From Klebsiella huaxiensis (GTDB taxonomy: Bacteria; Pseudomonadota; Gammaproteobacteria; Enterobacterales; Enterobacteriaceae), in the NCBI RefSeq assembly GCF_003261575.2, contig NZ_CP036175.1, positions 3,906,001 through 3,970,000 on the forward strand: DNA of 64,000 nt. The letters run 5' to 3'. The notes beneath the pieces are model-generated. The model was not told the origin of the DNA and did not search any database. It saw only the letters and a program-made list of their open reading frames with translations. The translations under genes and the position numbers were made by a program. This document shows, piece by piece, positions 61,113 to 64,000 of this stretch (position 1 is the stretch's first letter; the number at the start of each line of letters is the position of its first letter).

Positions 61113-62375
61113 ATGGTTGTTACCCATACCTGTGAAACACTACCCGCCGACCATAAAGCGGCAATCCGCCAGATTAAGCAGGACCTGCGCACGCAGATCG
61201 GTGACGTGCAGGCGGTGTTCGATCGGCTGACGGCGCGCATCACCACACGCCTGGAGGAAATTGACGCCCTTAAAGCCAACGGCCAGGATGTCTGGCCGGT
61301 CATTCCGTTCAGCGATATTGCGCAGGGCCAGGTAACGGATGCCCAGCGCGAAGCCATCAAGCGTCGCGGCTGCGCGGTCATCAAAGGTCATTTCACCCGT
61401 GAACGGGCGCTGGCATGGGATAACTCAATGCTGGAGTATCTCGACCTCAACCATTTCGATGATGTCTATAAAGGCCCCGGAGATACCTTCTTCGGTTCAC
61501 TGGATGCTTCGCGCCCGGAAATTTATCCGATTTACTGGTCACAGGCGCAAATGCAGGCTCGCCAGAGTGATGAAATGGCTGCCGTACAGTCATTCCTCAA
61601 CCGCCTGTGGACTTTTAACCGCGACGGTAAGCAGTGGTTTGACCCGGATGTAAGCGTAATTTATCCAGATCGCATTCGCCGCCGCCCGCCGGGAACCACG
61701 TCAAAAGGTCTGGGTGCGCATACCGATTCCGGCGCGCTGGAGCGCTGGCTGCTGCCGGCCTATCAAAAAGTCTTTGCCGACGTTTTTAACGGCAATATCG
61801 ATGCTTACGATCCGTGGGATGCGGCCCATCGTACCGAAGTGGAAGAGTATACCGTCGATAACACCACTAAATGCTCGGTATTCCGCACCTTCCAGGGCTG
61901 GACCGCACTCTCCGATATGATCCCCGATCAGGGCCTGCTGCACGTGGTGCCAATTCCTGAAGCGATGGCTTACGTGCTGCTGCGCCCTCTGCTCGACGAT
62001 GTACCGGATGATGAACTGTGCGGCGTCGCGCCGGGTAAGGTGCTGCCGATTTCAGAAAAATGGCACCCGCTGTTGATCAAGGCCTTAAGCTCTATTCCGG
62101 CGCTGAATGCGGGCGATTCGGTGTGGTGGCACTGTGATGTGATTCACTCGGTCGCACCGGTAGAGAATCAGCAAGGTTGGGGCAACGTGATGTATATCCC
62201 CGCGGCGCCGATGTGCGAGAAAAACCTCGCCTATGCGCATAAGGTCAAAGTGGCGCTGGAGAAAGGCGCTTCGCCGGGTGATTTCCCGCGTGAAGATTAT
62301 GAAGTCGACTGGAAAGACCGCTTTACCCTGGATGATTTAAATATCCACGGCAAGCGGGCTTTGGGAATGGCATAA
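61113..62375 (+). CDS. ybiU: YbiU, DUF1479 protein, probable Fe(II)/2-oxoglutarate-type dioxygenase
   Basis: The 420-residue protein belongs to DUF1479. It shows a facial-triad pattern of non-heme iron oxygenases: His203-x-Asp205 in GAHTDSGALE, and a distal His345 in CDVIHSVAPVE, 140 residues later. This supports a double-stranded beta-helix oxygenase, although the reaction is unknown. AGAGG lies 8 nt before ATG 61113. A putative oxygen-using enzyme sharing a control motif with an anaerobic glycyl-radical operon is unexpected. Confidence 0.9.
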   Translation: MVVTHTCETLPADHKAAIRQIKQDLRTQIGDVQAVFDRLTARITTRLEEIDALKANGQDVWPVIPFSDIAQGQVTDAQREAIKRRGCAVIKGHFTRERALAWDNSMLEYLDLNHFDDVYKGPGDTFFGSLDASRPEIYPIYWSQAQMQARQSDEMAAVQSFLNRLWTFNRDGKQWFDPDVSVIYPDRIRRRPPGTTSKGLGAHTDSGALERWLLPAYQKVFADVFNGNIDAYDPWDAAHRTEVEEYTVDNTTKCSVFRTFQGWTALSDMIPDQGLLHVVPIPEAMAYVLLRPLLDDVPDDELCGVAPGKVLPISEKWHPLLIKALSSIPALNAGDSVWWHCDVIHSVAPVENQQGWGNVMYIPAAPMCEKNLAYAHKVKVALEKGASPGDFPREDYEVDWKDRFTLDDLNIHGKRALGMA

Positions 62376-62402
62376 CGAGGTAGCATTTCAACCGAACTCT
62401 CC

Positions 62403-62494
62403 CCCCGGTGGCGCTGCGCTTACCGGGGCTACGGGTTCACCGCTGTCCGCGAGTCGCTAGCCCGGATCAGGCGCATTAGCGCCGCAATCCGGGA
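62403..62494. repeat. BIME between convergent ybiU and ybiT
   Basis: CCCCGGTGGCGCTGCGCTTACCGGGG and, inverted, GCCCGGATCAGGCGCATTAG through GCCGCAATCCGGG. Each quoted part is a REP-like imperfect palindrome, and the pair is in opposite orientation. Confidence 0.78.
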
Positions 62495-62509
62495 AAGACA
62501 ACGGGAAAA

Positions 62510-64000
62510 TTATTCGACGCCTTTGCTGCGCAGGTAATCTTCGTAGTTACCGGTGAAGTCCACCACGCGCTCAGGCGTAATCTCAATGACGCGGGTTGCC
62601 AGCGAACTGACGAATTCGCGGTCGTGGGAAACGAAGATCAGAGTGCCCTGATACATCTCCAGCGCCATGTTTAGCGATTCAATCGATTCCATATCCAGGT
62701 GGTTGGTCGGTTCGTCCATTACCAGGATGTTCGGCTTCTGCATCATCAGCTTACCGAACAGCATACGGCCCTTCTCACCACCGGAAAGTACTTTTGCAGG
62801 CTTCTTGATATCGTCCTGGCTGAATAGCAGACGGCCGAGGAAGCTGCGCACCACCTGCTCGTCGTCGCCTTCCTGTTTCCACTGGCTCATCCAGTCAAAT
62901 ACCGTCAGGTCGTTTTCAAATTCGTATTCATGATCCTGCGCGTAGTAACCAATCTGCGCGTTTTCGGACCATTTAACGGTACCGTTATCCGGCGTCAGCT
63001 CACCCACCAGCGTTTTCAGCATGGTAGATTTACCCACACCGTTGGCGCCAAGAATGGCAATCTTCTCGCCCACTTCCAGCAGCAGATTGAATTTTTTAAA
63101 CAGCGGGTTGTTATCAAAACCTTTCGCCAGCTCTTCGACTGCCAGCGCGTTACGGAACAGTTTCTTGTCCTGCTCAAAGCGAATGAACGGGTTTTGACGG
63201 CTGGAGGCTTTCACTTCATCAAGCTTGATTTTATCAATCTGACGGGCGCGAGAAGTCGCCTGACGTGATTTAGAAGCGTTGGCGCTAAAGCGGCTGACGA
63301 AGGATTGCAGATCGGCAATCTGCGCTTTTTTCTTGGCGTTATCGGACAACAGACGCTCGCGGGCCTGAGTAGCGGCGGTCATGTATTCATCATAGTTACC
63401 GGCATACACGCGCAGCTCGCCGTAGTCGAGATCCGCCATGTGGGTACAGACCATGTTGAGGAAGTGACGGTCGTGCGAAATGATGATCATGGTGCTGTCG
63501 CGCTCGTTCAGCGTCTGCTCCAGCCAGCGAATGGTGTCGATGTCGAGGTTGTTCGTCGGTTCATCGAGCAGCAGGATGTCCGGATTAGAGAACAGCGCCT
63601 GAGCCAGCAGCACACGCAGTTTCCAGCCGGGAGCCACTTCGCTCATCGGACCGTAATGCTGTTCCACCGGAATGCCGACGCCCAGCAGCAGCTCACCGGC
63701 GCGCGCTTCGGCAGAATAGCCGTCCATCTCGCCATACAGCACTTCGAGGTCAGCCACTTTGTAGCCGTCCTCTTCGCTCATCTCCGCCAGAGCGTAGATA
63801 CGATCGCGCTCCTGCTTCACTTCCCACAGCTCACCGTGGCCCATGATAACCGTATCCAGCACGCTAAACTCTTCAAACGCGAACTGATCCTGACGCAGTT
63901 TACCGATACGTTCGTTTGGATCGATGGAGACGTTGCCAAGCGTCGGTTCCAGATCGCCGCCGAGGATCTTCATAAAGGTCGATTTACCGCTACCGTTGGC
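62510..64000 (-). CDS. ybiT: YbiT, ABC-F family ribosome-associated ATPase (partial, N-terminus outside window)
   Basis: ABC-F proteins bind the ribosomal E site and help peptidyl transfer. The 496 C-terminal residues are present; the first codons at the edge read ANGSGKSTF, which is the Walker A of ABC domain 1, so only about 35 N-terminal residues are missing. Domain 1 ends with LLLDEPTNNLD; the P-site linker (KKKAQIADLQSFVSRFSANASK) follows; domain 2 has GANGVGKS, LSGGEKGRML and VMDEPTNHLD. The two catalytic glutamates are intact. Confidence 0.96.
   Translation of the reverse strand, partial: ANGSGKSTFMKILGGDLEPTLGNVSIDPNERIGKLRQDQFAFEEFSVLDTVIMGHGELWEVKQERDRIYALAEMSEEDGYKVADLEVLYGEMDGYSAEARAGELLLGVGIPVEQHYGPMSEVAPGWKLRVLLAQALFSNPDILLLDEPTNNLDIDTIRWLEQTLNERDSTMIIISHDRHFLNMVCTHMADLDYGELRVYAGNYDEYMTAATQARERLLSDNAKKKAQIADLQSFVSRFSANASKSRQATSRARQIDKIKLDEVKASSRQNPFIRFEQDKKLFRNALAVEELAKGFDNNPLFKKFNLLLEVGEKIAILGANGVGKSTMLKTLVGELTPDNGTVKWSENAQIGYYAQDHEYEFENDLTVFDWMSQWKQEGDDEQVVRSFLGRLLFSQDDIKKPAKVLSGGEKGRMLFGKLMMQKPNILVMDEPTNHLDMESIESLNMALEMYQGTLIFVSHDREFVSSLATRVIEITPERVVDFTGNYEDYLRSKGVE

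Noticed and set aside
1..64000. CRISPR array, prophage, IS element, integron or tRNA
   Set aside because: No regular spacer-repeat array, transposase, integrase, phage gene or tRNA cloverleaf was found; the only repeated DNA is ERIC and REP/BIME.

Overview
The window is chromosomal core DNA from a member of the Enterobacteriaceae. Almost every gene has an E. coli K-12 counterpart of the same length and in the same relative order, over the K-12 segment from ybiT to macB, here read from macB to ybiT. GC content looks moderately high. There are 127-bp ERIC elements and several REP/BIME repeats, but no phage, insertion sequence, integrase, tRNA or CRISPR. Genes absent relative to K-12 (ybjX, ybjH, yliE, yliF, fsaA) and extra genes (a DoxX-like protein, a two-component system, a LacY-type symporter) point away from Escherichia. 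A Klebsiella/Raoultella/Kluyvera-like genus is an inference; the genus cannot be fixed from this sequence alone.

Layout. 1-9170: macB (cut by the edge), macA, ybjD, aqpZ, the lysine exporter lysO, the anaerobic/NO-stress pair hcp-hcr, and a DoxX-family gene. 9281-16552: poxB, ltaE, ybjT and ybjS (with an ERIC element between poxB and ltaE), then amiD-ybjQ and ybjP. 16670-20561: the arginine transporter genes artPIQM and artJ with ARG-box-like sites. 20717-22923: a two-component system not found at this place in K-12. 22981-32685: rlmC, ybjO, the putrescine importer potFGHI, ybjN, rimK, ybjC-nfsA, grxA and ybjM. 32953-45963: ybjL, the sRNA gene rybB, rcdA/ybjJ-ybjI, mdfA, ybjG, deoR, dacC, gstB, yliI, bssR and the LacY-type symporter. 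46091-53882: rimO, the glutathione importer gsiABCD and iaaA. 53910-56446: two ERIC elements (one enlarged by two hairpin-rich inserts), then moeA-moeB. 56532-62375: a glycyl-radical enzyme and its activase (pflF, pflE), the HAD phosphatase ybiV and the putative dioxygenase ybiU. 62510-64000: ybiT, cut by the edge.

The most interesting observation is in the last region. The sequence CTTTCATTCGAAAG (5-bp inverted arms around an invariant ATTC) lies upstream of pflEF and, in opposite orientation, upstream of ybiU; a version with a weaker right arm lies upstream of ybiV. At pflE it follows a perfect FNR box and touches the predicted -10. This suggests one repressor controls a small metabolic regulon built around a glycyl-radical enzyme whose active-site motif (Cys441-Ile-Glu443) is of the dehydratase/lyase type, not the pyruvate formate-lyase type.

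Most gene calls rest on recalled family sequences and lengths plus visible motifs. Regulatory sites are pattern matches made by eye and are less certain.
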